Shown here piece by piece: positions 34,303 to 43,305 of a DNA stretch of 64,000 bases. The stretch comes from JAKPCT01 sp029553165. Its GTDB lineage: Bacteria; Bacillota; UBA4882; UBA8346. Under the pieces are notes generated by a model, which made no database searches, was not told the DNA's origin, and saw only the letters and a program-made list of their open reading frames with translations. Each line of letters begins with the position of its first letter. Positions within the stretch are counted from its first letter, which is position 1. Both the position numbers and the translations under genes were made by a program. The DNA lies in contig DAORZT010000007.1 of the NCBI GenBank assembly GCA_035359995.1, positions 6,869 through 70,868 on the forward strand, written 5' to 3'.

Positions 34303-35220
34303 ATGAATAACCGTTTATCTTTAATTACAATTGCAGCATGGGCCGGGATTGTTGGCAATCTGATTTTAGCAGTATTAAAAATAATAATTGGAATAACTTC
34401 CGAAAGTTTAGCGGTTATCGGTGATGGCATTGACAGCACCACCGATATCCTTAGTTTTTTAATCATTTTATTTGCCACCCAAATTATTGCCAAAGAACCT
34501 GATAAAACTCATCCCTATGGTCACCACCGGGCTGAACCGATTGCTACAATCATCATTTCGTTCATCATTTTTTTTATTGGTGCTCAACTATTACAATTTT
34601 CAGTCCAAAAACTGGTTGCTGCAAAACCGGTTGAACTACCTTCAATAACGGCTATTTATATCACCATTATCTCAATCGTTGGAAAGATCATCCTCGCTTT
34701 CACCCAGTTTAGCATCGGCAAGAAAACCTCCAGCCAGATGTTGATTGCTAATGGGAAAAATATGCTCAATGATATCTTTATCTCACTAGGTATTTTAATC
34801 GGTTTGGCATTTGCTTTCTGGTTTAACACCCCCATCCTCGACCCCATTTTTGCGTTAATAATCAGTCTTTGGGTTTTAATTACAGCGATCAAAATCTTTC
34901 TGGAAACCAATACCGAACTGATGGAAGGCTATGAAGATACCTCGATCTACAATCAAATTTTTGAGGCAGTCAGTAAAGTCGCCGGGGCTCACAATCCGCA
35001 TCGGACCCGCATTCGGAAATTAGCCAGTCTACTGGTGATCGATATCGATATTGAAGTGGATCGGGATTTAACTGTTGAAAAAGGGCATGCGATTGCTGTC
35101 GAAGTGGAGAATGCCATCAAGGCAGTTTTGGATAATGTCTATGATGTTTCGGTCCATATTGAACCTCTAGGCAATGAAGAACACGGAGAAAAATATGGGG
35201 TTTGCGGCAAGAAGATTTAA
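34303..35220 (+). CDS. Cation diffusion facilitator (CDF) metal exporter
   Basis: 305 residues. Six transmembrane helices. Metal-site motifs GDGIDSTTDILS (TM2) and THPYGHHRAEPIA. TM5 and a soluble C-terminal metal-binding domain (~215-300) follow, with HRTRIRKLASLLVIDIDIEVD. The family exports Zn/Fe/Mn/Cd by H+ antiport; the exact ion is unclear. SD GAGGAT. It lies 54 nt downstream of the UDPGP gene. Confidence 0.95.
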   Translation: MNNRLSLITIAAWAGIVGNLILAVLKIIIGITSESLAVIGDGIDSTTDILSFLIILFATQIIAKEPDKTHPYGHHRAEPIATIIISFIIFFIGAQLLQFSVQKLVAAKPVELPSITAIYITIISIVGKIILAFTQFSIGKKTSSQMLIANGKNMLNDIFISLGILIGLAFAFWFNTPILDPIFALIISLWVLITAIKIFLETNTELMEGYEDTSIYNQIFEAVSKVAGAHNPHRTRIRKLASLLVIDIDIEVDRDLTVEKGHAIAVEVENAIKAVLDNVYDVSVHIEPLGNEEHGEKYGVCGKKI

Positions 35221-35231
35221 CAACAATCAGA

Positions 35232-35756
35232 TTAGGAAACTTTGTCGGCATTAAAAAACTCTTTACATGCATAGCCCATGATATTAGCAATAATGTTACC
35301 AGGAACTTGCTGGATCAATTGATTATATTTCCGGACTGAGCTATTGTATCTTTCGCGGGAAACATTAATGCTGTTTTCAGCATTTGATAACTCATCTTTC
35401 AAGAAAATGAAGTTTTCATCAGTTGTTAATTCCAAATAACTTTCTGTAGCTGTTAATAAAGTTGTTAATGCACAATCAAATTCATTTTGAGCCTGAGCCC
35501 GTTCAACAATTGTTCCTCCTCGCATCAAGCTAGCCCGGGCTTCAATCAGACGCTCAAAAGCAGCTTCTTCTAAAGCAGTATTCGCTTTAATGATCTCCAC
35601 CAGGTTAGGGATCAAATCAATTCTCCGCTTTATTTGAGAATCAATCTGGTATAAGGCATTATCCGCTTGTCTTTTAAATTCAACTAAAATATTGACAATT
35701 TTAATAATCATTATAATCAACAACATTATTATACAAATTATGATATAATTAAGCAT
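35232..35756 (-). CDS. lemA: LemA-family membrane protein
   Basis: 174 residues. One N-terminal transmembrane helix (IIICIIMLLIIMIIKIVNIL), then the LemA core QADNALYQIDSQIKRRIDLIPNLVEIIKANT (YxQIDxQLxRRxDLIPNLV-like). It forms a helical bundle of unclear function. ATG 35756 is chosen because GGAG is about 8 nt upstream. It faces the CDF gene; the 11-nt gap means they share a convergent end. Confidence 0.93.
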   Translation of the reverse strand: MLNYIIICIIMLLIIMIIKIVNILVEFKRQADNALYQIDSQIKRRIDLIPNLVEIIKANTALEEAAFERLIEARASLMRGGTIVERAQAQNEFDCALTTLLTATESYLELTTDENFIFLKDELSNAENSINVSRERYNSSVRKYNQLIQQVPGNIIANIMGYACKEFFNADKVS

Positions 35757-35899
35757 TATACACTCCAGTTGCATTTATCAAAAAAATAATCGTCGAAAGT
35801 TCAAAATAACTTTAATTAAAATTCTTCACTTTAATAAATTCTCCTTTAATTTCACTTAGCTTAAACTGAACTAATTTAGTTAAATTTGGAGGAAATACA

Positions 35900-36580
35900 A
35901 TGATTGATATTAATTTGGCACCAATGATCGATCATACCCTGCTAAAACCGGAAGCCACTAAAGAACAAATTCAGCAGTTATGTCAGGAAGCAATCACTTA
36001 TGGTTTTTATTCGGTCTGCATCAATCCTTTCTGGGTACCGTTTGCTGCCGAACAGCTCAAAAATACTCCGATTAAAGTATGTACTGTGATTGGTTTCCCT
36101 TTGGGAGCAAACAGCACTCAACAGAAGGTTAATGAAGCCCAAGAAGCGATCCTGAACGGCGCAGCAGAGATTGACATGGTACTCAATATCGGAGCCTTCA
36201 AGTCAAAACTGACTGATCTGGTTATCCATGATATTGCTTCAGTTGTTAAAGCAGCTGCAGGAAAAGCGGTGGTCAAGGTTATTTTAGAGACTGGCTTATT
36301 AACCACTGCTGAAAAGATTGAAGCTTGTAAAATCTGCATCGATTGCGGGGCCGATTTTGTCAAAACTTCGACCGGATTTGGGCCCGGCGGCGCAACTGCC
36401 GATGATGTTACTTTGATGCGTAATACTGTAGGTCCTGATAAAGGCGTTAAAGCATCCGGAGGTATCAGGGACTACCTCACCGCGCTTAAAATGATCGAAG
36501 CCGGAGCGAATCGTCTTGGTACCAGTTCCGGAATCCAAATTGTTACTCAACAACAGCAACCAACTACGGATTCTTATTAA
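35900..36580 (+). CDS. deoC: Deoxyribose-phosphate aldolase
   Basis: 226 residues. Markers: IDHTLLKPEATKEQIQQLC, CTVIGFPLGANSTQQKVNEA, and the Schiff-base lysine motif FVKTSTGFGPGGATADDV with GIRDYLTALKMIEAGANRLGTSSG at the phosphate site. It splits 2-deoxyribose-5-phosphate to glyceraldehyde-3-phosphate and acetaldehyde. SD GGAGG. Monocistronic, with a terminator downstream. Confidence 0.98.
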   Translation: MIDINLAPMIDHTLLKPEATKEQIQQLCQEAITYGFYSVCINPFWVPFAAEQLKNTPIKVCTVIGFPLGANSTQQKVNEAQEAILNGAAEIDMVLNIGAFKSKLTDLVIHDIASVVKAAAGKAVVKVILETGLLTTAEKIEACKICIDCGADFVKTSTGFGPGGATADDVTLMRNTVGPDKGVKASGGIRDYLTALKMIEAGANRLGTSSGIQIVTQQQQPTTDSY

Positions 36581-36598
36581 TAGTTTTCTTTACACTAA

Positions 36599-36650
36599 AA
36601 AAATCCAGATGATGAACCCGAATAAACGAATTCATATCTGGATTTTATTT
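36599..36650. terminator. Terminator between deoC and lysS
   Basis: AAATCCAGAT / ATCTGGATTT, with an inner GATGAA...TTCAT, then a T-rich run (plus) and an A-run on the left; usable in both directions. Confidence 0.85.
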
Positions 36651-36665
36651 GTTTTATTGACCAAA

Positions 36666-38141
36666 TTACTTATTTTCCAATGGACGCATTAACGGGAACA
36701 GGATCACATCACGGATTGACGGAGAGTCTGTCAGCAGCATCACCAGACGATCGATCCCCATTCCCATCCCTCCGGTCGGAGGCATGCCATGTTCGAGCGC
36801 AACCAGGAAATCCTCATCCCAGACCATTGCGTCTTCATTTCCTTTCGCTTTCTCTCGCGCTTGCGCAACAAACCGCTCACGTTGATCCAAAGGATCATTC
36901 AATTCAGAAAAGGCGTTCGCCATCTCCCGTCCATAGATAAACAGCTCAAAGCGGTAAGTTAACTCCGGATTGTCTGCTTTTTTCTTGGCCAACGGTGAAA
37001 TCTCAATTGGATAGTCAATCAGGAAGGTTGGCTGCATTAATTTAGGTTCAACAAATTCGGAACAGATCTCATCCAAGACCATTCCTTTAGTCGATTTCGG
37101 ATCAATCTTCAACCCAAGCTGCTGCGCTGCAGCAACCGCCGCTTGATCATCGGCAACTTCCAACCATTTGATTCCTGTGTATTTCTCAATCGCTTCAATA
37201 ATTGACAATCTCGGAAACGGCGGTGTTAAGTCAATCTCGGTTCCCTGATAGCTGATTTTCGTAGTTCCACAGACTGCTAACGCTGCTTCTTTAATGATTC
37301 TTTCCGTAAGCTCCATCATCACTTCATAATCAGCGTAGGCCTGATATAACTCCATCATTGTAAATTCCGGATTATGTCTGGTAGAAATCCCTTCATTGCG
37401 GAAACAGTGTCCAATCTCATAAACACGGTCAAATCCGCCTACAATTAACCTCTTATGATACAATTCAAGCGCAATTCTTAAGGTTAGATCCAAATCCAAC
37501 GCATTGTGATGCGTCTCAAACGGCCGGGCATGTCCGCCTCCAGCCAATACACTCAAAACCGGGGTTTCAACCTCAACAAATCCTTCATTATCCAACAAAT
37601 GTCTGATCGTCCTAATAATTTTGGTCCGTTTTAAAAATGTCTCTTTTACTTCCGGATTGGAGATCAAATCTAAATAACGTTGCCGATAACGGAGGTCCGT
37701 ATCCTTTAACCCGTGCCATTTTTCAGGTAATGGACGAAGCGCCTTGGATAACAGACGGAATGAATTTACCTGTACCGATATCTGACCCCGCTTGGTTTTA
37801 AATACTATTCCAGTAACACCAATAATATCACCCAAATCTAAGTCGACAAAACTCCTAAATTCGGCTTCGCCCAGAACATCAATTTTACAATACAGTTGAA
37901 CCGTACCGGTCTGGTCAATAATATTGGCAAAACAGGCTTTTCCTTGATCCCGCAGCGCTACTAACCGACCTGCAATAGTTACTGTTTGATTTTCTAATTC
38001 TTCAAACTGATTGGTGATCGCCTCAATCAGATGAGTCCGATCAAATCGTTCCCCATAAGGGTTTTTCCCACTCTCTTTCAAAGTCTTTAACTTTTCTAAT
38101 CTAATCCTAATCTGCTCATTTGTTTGAATTTCCGGTTCCAA
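36666..38141 (-). CDS. lysS: Lysyl-tRNA synthetase (class II)
   Basis: 491 residues from TTG 38141 (GGAGGT 7 nt upstream). Anticodon-binding OB fold at ~55-140 (VTIAGRLVALRDQGK). Class II motifs: motif 1 SLNLL-type region before HARPFETHHNALDLDL, motif 2 EIGHCFRNEGISTRHNPEFTM, motif 3 GMGMGIDRLVMLLTDSPSIRD. It charges tRNA-Lys. It follows greA, separated by a terminator and a hairpin. Confidence 0.98.
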   Translation of the reverse strand: MEPEIQTNEQIRIRLEKLKTLKESGKNPYGERFDRTHLIEAITNQFEELENQTVTIAGRLVALRDQGKACFANIIDQTGTVQLYCKIDVLGEAEFRSFVDLDLGDIIGVTGIVFKTKRGQISVQVNSFRLLSKALRPLPEKWHGLKDTDLRYRQRYLDLISNPEVKETFLKRTKIIRTIRHLLDNEGFVEVETPVLSVLAGGGHARPFETHHNALDLDLTLRIALELYHKRLIVGGFDRVYEIGHCFRNEGISTRHNPEFTMMELYQAYADYEVMMELTERIIKEAALAVCGTTKISYQGTEIDLTPPFPRLSIIEAIEKYTGIKWLEVADDQAAVAAAQQLGLKIDPKSTKGMVLDEICSEFVEPKLMQPTFLIDYPIEISPLAKKKADNPELTYRFELFIYGREMANAFSELNDPLDQRERFVAQAREKAKGNEDAMVWDEDFLVALEHGMPPTGGMGMGIDRLVMLLTDSPSIRDVILFPLMRPLENK

Positions 38142-38189
38142 CGTTCCTACCTCCAAAAACCATAGTTGAAATTTTTACTCCATTATTAC

Positions 38190-38224
38190 CTCGAATGAAT
38201 GCCTCTCAAACAGGCATTCACGAG
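38190..38224 (-). other. Strong hairpin in the lysS 5' region
   Basis: TGAATGCCT / AGGCATTCA (9 bp), extended by CTCG / CGAG with a 2-nt bulge. There is no T-run. It lies ~50 nt before the lysS start, perhaps an mRNA stabiliser or leader element. Confidence 0.5.
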
Positions 38225-38292
38225 AACTCAACAAAATAATAAATCCAAAAATTCGGATAAAAATGTAATATATTTATATCAACACAACAGTC

Positions 38293-38321
38293 AAAAAAAC
38301 TAGAGTGGTTTAACCACTCTA
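38293..38321 (-). terminator. Terminator after greA
   Basis: On the minus strand, TAGAGTGGTT / AACCACTCTA followed by GTTTTTTTG. Confidence 0.85.
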
Positions 38322-38408
38322 ATTAATCCCCATATAATAGTTGAATAAACAAGATGGTTAAACCAACATGAATTGATTTAACCGCCTCTGTGGTTACATA
38401 ATTTCAAA

Positions 38409-38885
38409 TTACTTTATTTCAAGAATTTTATACTGGATTGTTCCGATTGGAACGGTAACATTAACGATACTCCCAACTTTTTGCCCCATTAAACTTCTTC
38501 CTACCGGGGACTCATTGGAAATTTTGAATTTCAAGGGATCAGCTTCGGCCGAACCAACAACGGTATATTCAACTTCGGCTCCACCATTAACCTCAACCAA
38601 CTTAACTGTTGAGCCAACAGTAACAACGCCTGTATTTCCCTCTGAATCATCGATAACTTTAGCATTACGTAACATCTTTTCAATTGAGAGGATTCGGCCT
38701 TCAATAAATCCTTGCTCATTTTTGGCATCTTCATACTCCGAATTTTCGCTGATGTCGCCAAATTCCAATGCTTGCCGAATACGTTCGGCAACCTCCCGGC
38801 GACGTACTGTCTTTAGGTGCTCCAATTCTTTTTCTAGTTTTGCTAAGCCATCCAAAGTCAAAATAACTTCTTTGTCGTTTCCCAT
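38409..38885 (-). CDS. greA: Transcription elongation factor GreA
   Basis: 158 residues, the standard length. N-terminal coiled coil ILTLDGLAKLEKELEHLKTVRRREVAERIRQALEFGDISENSEYEDAK with the catalytic acidic tip DISENSEYEDA. The C-terminal FKBP-like domain ends IEIGTIQYKILEI-like. It stimulates RNA polymerase cleavage of backtracked RNA. ATG 38885 is chosen because GGAG is 7 nt upstream; the longer frame is upstream DNA. Confidence 0.97.
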   Translation of the reverse strand: MGNDKEVILTLDGLAKLEKELEHLKTVRRREVAERIRQALEFGDISENSEYEDAKNEQGFIEGRILSIEKMLRNAKVIDDSEGNTGVVTVGSTVKLVEVNGGAEVEYTVVGSAEADPLKFKISNESPVGRSLMGQKVGSIVNVTVPIGTIQYKILEIK

Positions 38886-39146
38886 ATTTCCGCTCCTCTC
38901 AGGCCGAATTTTAAATAAATATATGTCCACCTCTAAAAGTTTATTCTTTATCAAGCAGATATATTGTCAACCAAGATTAGGCTGAATATACATCCCACTG
39001 AAGCAGTAAGTAGACATAAAACAGCAGTTCAAAGCTGTATTCGGCTTGTTTTGTCGTTAACTAAAGCGTAAGCACCGGATATTTTCCAGTGCTATTAAAA
39101 CAGTTTCATTATAATCCATAGGTCACCAAGTGTCAAGTCAACCACA

Positions 39147-40058
39147 TTATATCTTGATCCTCACCCCAATCTCGTTTAACAGTTTAGCCAACATAGCAAT
39201 ACGTTCAACGATTAGATTGGAACCTATCCAGGAACCTGTTGCCACATCAAAACCTGCTCTTAACAATGTCTCACCTAATACAGGAGACAATTGCATCGGG
39301 CCTGATAAACCAATCATTTCCAAAGGCAAGTGCAGACCTGGTTGTGACTTTATTGGATACCCTTGAAACAATTTAAATTTAATTGCCGCTAAATTACTCA
39401 TCACTGATGAGTCCCGGCTTATCTTACCGCACTGGATAATAATATTTACCGCGCCAACATCTTCGGTTAACCTTGTAGATATTATCGGCGAAATTCCACT
39501 TTCTGAATAGATAATTTCCGCCGCTTGTTCTAAAATTCGATAATTGGGATGAATTAACGTTAGAAATCGGATATCACCGGCTATCAGACGGGCACATGTC
39601 AGTCCCAAATTACCTTCTTCCCAAACAATTGCTACCTTGGCATTTTGAGTGGCAATCCCGCGCGAACGAAACACTGCCCGAAACCGGTAAATAAACAATA
39701 AAGCCTCTAAAGATTTTCCATCACTGACACCGGGAAACCCGGGCTGGGTTAAAAATTCTTCCGGAGGATTCAAATTGCTCCCTGGATCAATTCCCAATAC
39801 TTTAACCTGTTTTTTGGTAAAATCCGTATTGATCCTTCTCCAAATTTGCTCTTCCTTTGATCGATTCCAGATCACGTCAGTGTCTTTAGGAACTTGCCAG
39901 CCCCATCCTTGTACTTCCGCTCCGGATATTTTCCCGATAAGTGTTCCGGTTTGCAGTGGACCAAAATGGTAGCGGACAGCTTCTGGAAACTTGGTACTCA
40001 AACGCCCCCACCACTCTCGTGGTTGCAAAGAAGGTGAAAAATATCCGAAATTGAGCAT
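39147..40058 (-). CDS. Conserved hypothetical protein with Rossmann-like domain
   Basis: 303 residues. A central segment AKVAIVWEEGNLGLTCARLI has a GxxG turn like a dinucleotide-binding fold, but no catalytic motif is recognised. N-terminal WWGRLSTKFPEAVRYHFGPL precedes it; the C-terminal ATGSWIGSNLIVERI follows. ATG 40058 is chosen because GGAGG lies 10 nt upstream, inside the stem of the preceding terminator. The dehydrogenase-like neighbour upstream suggests a shared pathway. Function unknown. Confidence 0.7.
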   Translation of the reverse strand: MLNFGYFSPSLQPREWWGRLSTKFPEAVRYHFGPLQTGTLIGKISGAEVQGWGWQVPKDTDVIWNRSKEEQIWRRINTDFTKKQVKVLGIDPGSNLNPPEEFLTQPGFPGVSDGKSLEALLFIYRFRAVFRSRGIATQNAKVAIVWEEGNLGLTCARLIAGDIRFLTLIHPNYRILEQAAEIIYSESGISPIISTRLTEDVGAVNIIIQCGKISRDSSVMSNLAAIKFKLFQGYPIKSQPGLHLPLEMIGLSGPMQLSPVLGETLLRAGFDVATGSWIGSNLIVERIAMLAKLLNEIGVRIKI

Positions 40059-40107
40059 CAAAAAACCGCCTCCGGCTGATTACCCTAGTTTATTTTATGT
40101 GAGGCGG
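40056..40107 (-). terminator. Terminator stem that also contains the next gene's SD
   Basis: On the minus strand, CCGCCTC pairs with GAGGCGG, followed by TTTTTT. The GGAGG of the 39147-40058 gene is in the 3' arm of the stem and the ATG follows the T-run directly. Terminator folding and translation initiation compete by design or by compression. Confidence 0.7.
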
Positions 40108-40120
40108 CAGGTAGTTATAA

Positions 40121-41026
40121 CTAGTTTAGATTGACGACCCTGGGCTGAAATTGTAACTTCTCTAACAGACTCAGATAATCTTCTTCCTGCAACTCTTCGG
40201 ATCTTTTTTTATTTGAATAGGCGACTAACAGTGCTTCCATTACATTGGTACCAAATGAACGGCCCATCATTTCAGGAGTTGATGTCACCAGCAAACTGAC
40301 TCCCCGCCGTTTTAATTCTTCAATGTCTTTAGCTGTAACAGTATTGGTTACAATTATTTTACCCTTCATTTCAAGTGGCATATATTTTTTGATAAAGATA
40401 AAATCGCCCGCAATAATATCAGCATCGTAATAATATTTTGAATATTTGACTTCATTTTGATCTTGTTTTGAACCAACAGGATAGAGTAATTTGAATGGTA
40501 ACTTTGTAAGGACTGGTAATAAAGTCGACGCCAGTTTATTTAAATTTTTCAGCTTCCGAATTGGTATTGGCAATCCCAAGCCAAAGATTAAATCACCAAA
40601 AAGAATCTTACATTGATAAGCATCAAAAGCTTCAGCCATTCCAAAACGGTCCACCGCTGAAACCATTAATACTTTGTGCTGCGCCAGTTTTAATTTTAAT
40701 TGTTCTTCAAGATAATGGACCACTCGACGTTCCAAAGTATTTTTAAGCCCGCTTCCATCAACTATCGGCGTCTTCTTCGCTGCGTTTGCAAGTTTAGCAG
40801 CATCTCTAACTGTATAGCGTTTCTTACCGGCATACAAGTAAAGGTCCATGCCTCCAATCCCAAATGCATCAACTTTACCATCTAATTCTTCAATCATCTT
40901 CACGGCCCGTTCGAGACTGCCATCGGTTCCGATTCTTTCGACAACTACAGGTTCTCCAAGAAATTCAACCTCGGCCCGATGATCACGGCTTGAACTACCG
41001 ATACTAACACTGACTATCCGTTTCAA
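40121..41026 (-). CDS. Conserved protein often called quinate 5-dehydrogenase-like
   Basis: 301 residues from TTG 41026 (GAGGG 6-7 nt upstream). N-terminal KRIVSVSIGSSSRDHRAEVE and FGIGGMDLYLYAGKKRYTVRDA, then VDGSGLKNTLERRVV, AEAFDAYQCKILFGDLIFGLGLPIPIR and VTSTPEMMGRSFGTNVMEA. Homologues in Firmicutes are labelled quinate 5-dehydrogenase without strong support; no clear NAD-binding motif is visible. It ends the nif3-coaX-hflX-dusB run. Confidence 0.7.
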   Translation of the reverse strand: MKRIVSVSIGSSSRDHRAEVEFLGEPVVVERIGTDGSLERAVKMIEELDGKVDAFGIGGMDLYLYAGKKRYTVRDAAKLANAAKKTPIVDGSGLKNTLERRVVHYLEEQLKLKLAQHKVLMVSAVDRFGMAEAFDAYQCKILFGDLIFGLGLPIPIRKLKNLNKLASTLLPVLTKLPFKLLYPVGSKQDQNEVKYSKYYYDADIIAGDFIFIKKYMPLEMKGKIIVTNTVTAKDIEELKRRGVSLLVTSTPEMMGRSFGTNVMEALLVAYSNKKRSEELQEEDYLSLLEKLQFQPRVVNLN

Positions 41027-41039
41027 GTAAATCCCTCTT

Positions 41040-42029
41040 TCACTCAAATATCCCCAAAATCCCTAAACTCGCTGCAAAAGATGCCAATTCATCTTTTACT
41101 TCAGCTAAAGTCTTCAAATGGTTAATACGATCGCGAAATGCCGCCGCTCCCGGCAGTCCCTTAAAATACCAGGCAAAATGCTTTCGCATCTCTTTAACTC
41201 CCCGCTCAACCCCGGCATAATCAATCTGCCAGTCAAGGTGATGGTTAATCACTGTAAACTTCTCGTGTAAATCAGGATCTGCAAGCAGTTGACCCTCTTC
41301 AAGATAAGCTGCCACCTGTTTAAAGAGCCAAGGATGTCCCATAGCCGCCTGACCAATCATGACCCCATCACAATGCGTCTGTTCAATGATCAACCTGGCC
41401 GCTTGAGGTGAATCAATATCTCCATTACCAATCACCGGTATGGAAGTCTGCTGTTTAACGATGCTAATCTTTTGCCAATCAGCTTTACCCTGATAAAACT
41501 GATTTCTGGTTCTCCCGTGGACCGTAATCGCTTTCGCACCATTATCAGCAGCAATCTTAGCCAGCTCGGGTGCGACAAAATTGGCGTCGTCCCACCCTAA
41601 CCGGCACTTGACGGTTACCGGTATGTTAACTGCAGCAACCACTGCGGCAATAATCTTCGCAGCCAATGGCAGATCCCGCAGCAAAGCTGCTCCTTCGTTA
41701 TTCTTAACTACCTTCGGGACCGGACAACCCATATTAATATCAATAATATCAGCACCCTGCGCTTCGATGACCCGCGCGGCTTCAGCCATAATCTGCGGAT
41801 TAGAACCAAAGATTTGGACGCTCACCGGATGTTCTTCCGCTCTCACCATTATCAATTCTTGAGTGCGTTTGCTCTGGTAGTGGAGTGCGGTAGCACTGAC
41901 CATCTCTCCTGATACCAATCCCTGATGATAGATGCGGACAATTCTCCGGAACGGAGCATCAGTTACACCTGCCATTGGTGCTAAAATTATATTGTTTGGT
42001 AAAGTAACATCGCCAATTTGTAATTTCAT
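41040..42029 (-). CDS. dusB: tRNA-dihydrouridine synthase (DusB-type)
   Basis: 329 residues. FMN barrel start NNIILAPMAGVTDAPFRRI, substrate loop DINMGCPVPKVVKNNEGAALL with active-site Cys, VTVKCRLGWDDANF, AITVHGRTRNQFYQGKADW and VIGNGDIDSPQAA. It reduces uridines to dihydrouridine in tRNA. The stop overlaps the quinate-like gene's upstream region. Its upstream neighbour is hflX. Confidence 0.97.
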   Translation of the reverse strand: MKLQIGDVTLPNNIILAPMAGVTDAPFRRIVRIYHQGLVSGEMVSATALHYQSKRTQELIMVRAEEHPVSVQIFGSNPQIMAEAARVIEAQGADIIDINMGCPVPKVVKNNEGAALLRDLPLAAKIIAAVVAAVNIPVTVKCRLGWDDANFVAPELAKIAADNGAKAITVHGRTRNQFYQGKADWQKISIVKQQTSIPVIGNGDIDSPQAARLIIEQTHCDGVMIGQAAMGHPWLFKQVAAYLEEGQLLADPDLHEKFTVINHHLDWQIDYAGVERGVKEMRKHFAWYFKGLPGAAAFRDRINHLKTLAEVKDELASFAASLGILGIFE

Positions 42030-42071
42030 TGTATGTTAATAATCTTCCTATCTAACAGCGGCGGAGAGCTT

Positions 42072-43292
42072 TCAAACTTGAATAAACGGTTCACATTTTG
42101 AATAAATTTGCGGTTCGATCTCGGCAGTTATTCTGATACCATCAGCCGCGTATTCCTTAAATAAAATCCGGCTTTTTTGGTGCAACAGATCCAATAATCC
42201 GGCATCACGATAAGGAATCAACAATTGACAAGTCTTAACCTTTGGGGTTAATTCCTCCATCATTAAATCAATCAAAACTTCGATTCCAAAACCACTTTGC
42301 GCCGATATTGCAACCGCTGACCATTCTTTCACTAAACGGGATAATAAATGTTCTGATTCTAATCGATCAACTTTATTTAAAACGTTGATAATCGGAGTGT
42401 TTTCAATCTTTAATTCCTTAATAACCTGCTGTACCGCCTGAAATTGTTCTTCCAAATTTGGATTACTGCAGTCCATCACATGGAGTAACAATGAAGAACG
42501 TACTGTCTCCTCCAATGTTGATTTAAACGCAGCAACCAATTGATGGGGCAGATCACTTACAAAACCGACAGTATCTAAGATAATATACGATTTATTATCA
42601 AGTGTAATTTTACGGGCAATTGGATCTAATGTGTCAAACAACCGGTTATTTGCCGGTACTGCCGCTTCCGTTAAACGATTAAAAAGGGTCGACTTTCCGG
42701 AATTGGTATATCCAATCAATGCAATTGTCGGGATTTCATTTTTTTCTCGCTGTTTCCGCTGGATACTACGGTTTTTTTCGATCTCCGCCAACTCCCGGCG
42801 CAAGTCGGCAATCTTATCTCGAATCCGCCGCCGGTCTAACTCTAACTTTGTTTCACCGGGTCCTCGGTTACCGATACCTCCACCGGTCCGGGAATAACCG
42901 CTAACCCCGCTAATCCTCGGCAACAAGTAATTTAACTGTGCCAATTCTACTTGGATCTTACCTTCTTTAGTTAATGCCCGTTGCGCAAAGATGTCTAAAA
43001 TCAATGCCGTACGATCAATTACTCTGACACTGGTCAAATTTTCTAAATTCCGAATTTGAACCGGAGACAGCTCCTGGATCGCAATCACTAACCCTGCCCC
43101 GGTATCACGGACCAGCTCTGCTAACAACTGCGCTTTGCCGTAACCAATAAAATAAGCCGGATCGGGTTTGCTTCGATCCTGGACCACCCTTACCACTTCT
43201 TCGGCACCGGCAGTGGTAACCAATTCTTTAAATTCATTCCATTGAAATTCGGTAAATGAATTTGATGCTGCTATTAAGATTGCTTTTTCCAT
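42072..43292 (-). CDS. hflX: GTPase HflX
   Basis: 406 residues. N-terminal HflX domain with DRSKPDPAYFIGYGKAQLL and VRVIDRTALILDIFAQRA. A coiled linker RDKIADLRRELAEIEKN is followed by G1 ALIGYTNSGKSTLFNRLT, G3 IILDTVGFVSDLPHQLVAAFKSTLEE and G4 NVLNKVDRLE. A ribosome-binding heat-shock GTPase. SD GAGG. Gap of 13 nt after coaX. Confidence 0.97.
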   Translation of the reverse strand: MEKAILIAASNSFTEFQWNEFKELVTTAGAEEVVRVVQDRSKPDPAYFIGYGKAQLLAELVRDTGAGLVIAIQELSPVQIRNLENLTSVRVIDRTALILDIFAQRALTKEGKIQVELAQLNYLLPRISGVSGYSRTGGGIGNRGPGETKLELDRRRIRDKIADLRRELAEIEKNRSIQRKQREKNEIPTIALIGYTNSGKSTLFNRLTEAAVPANNRLFDTLDPIARKITLDNKSYIILDTVGFVSDLPHQLVAAFKSTLEETVRSSLLLHVMDCSNPNLEEQFQAVQQVIKELKIENTPIINVLNKVDRLESEHLLSRLVKEWSAVAISAQSGFGIEVLIDLMMEELTPKVKTCQLLIPYRDAGLLDLLHQKSRILFKEYAADGIRITAEIEPQIYSKCEPFIQV

Positions 43293-43305
43293 TTAACCTC
43301 TTCAA

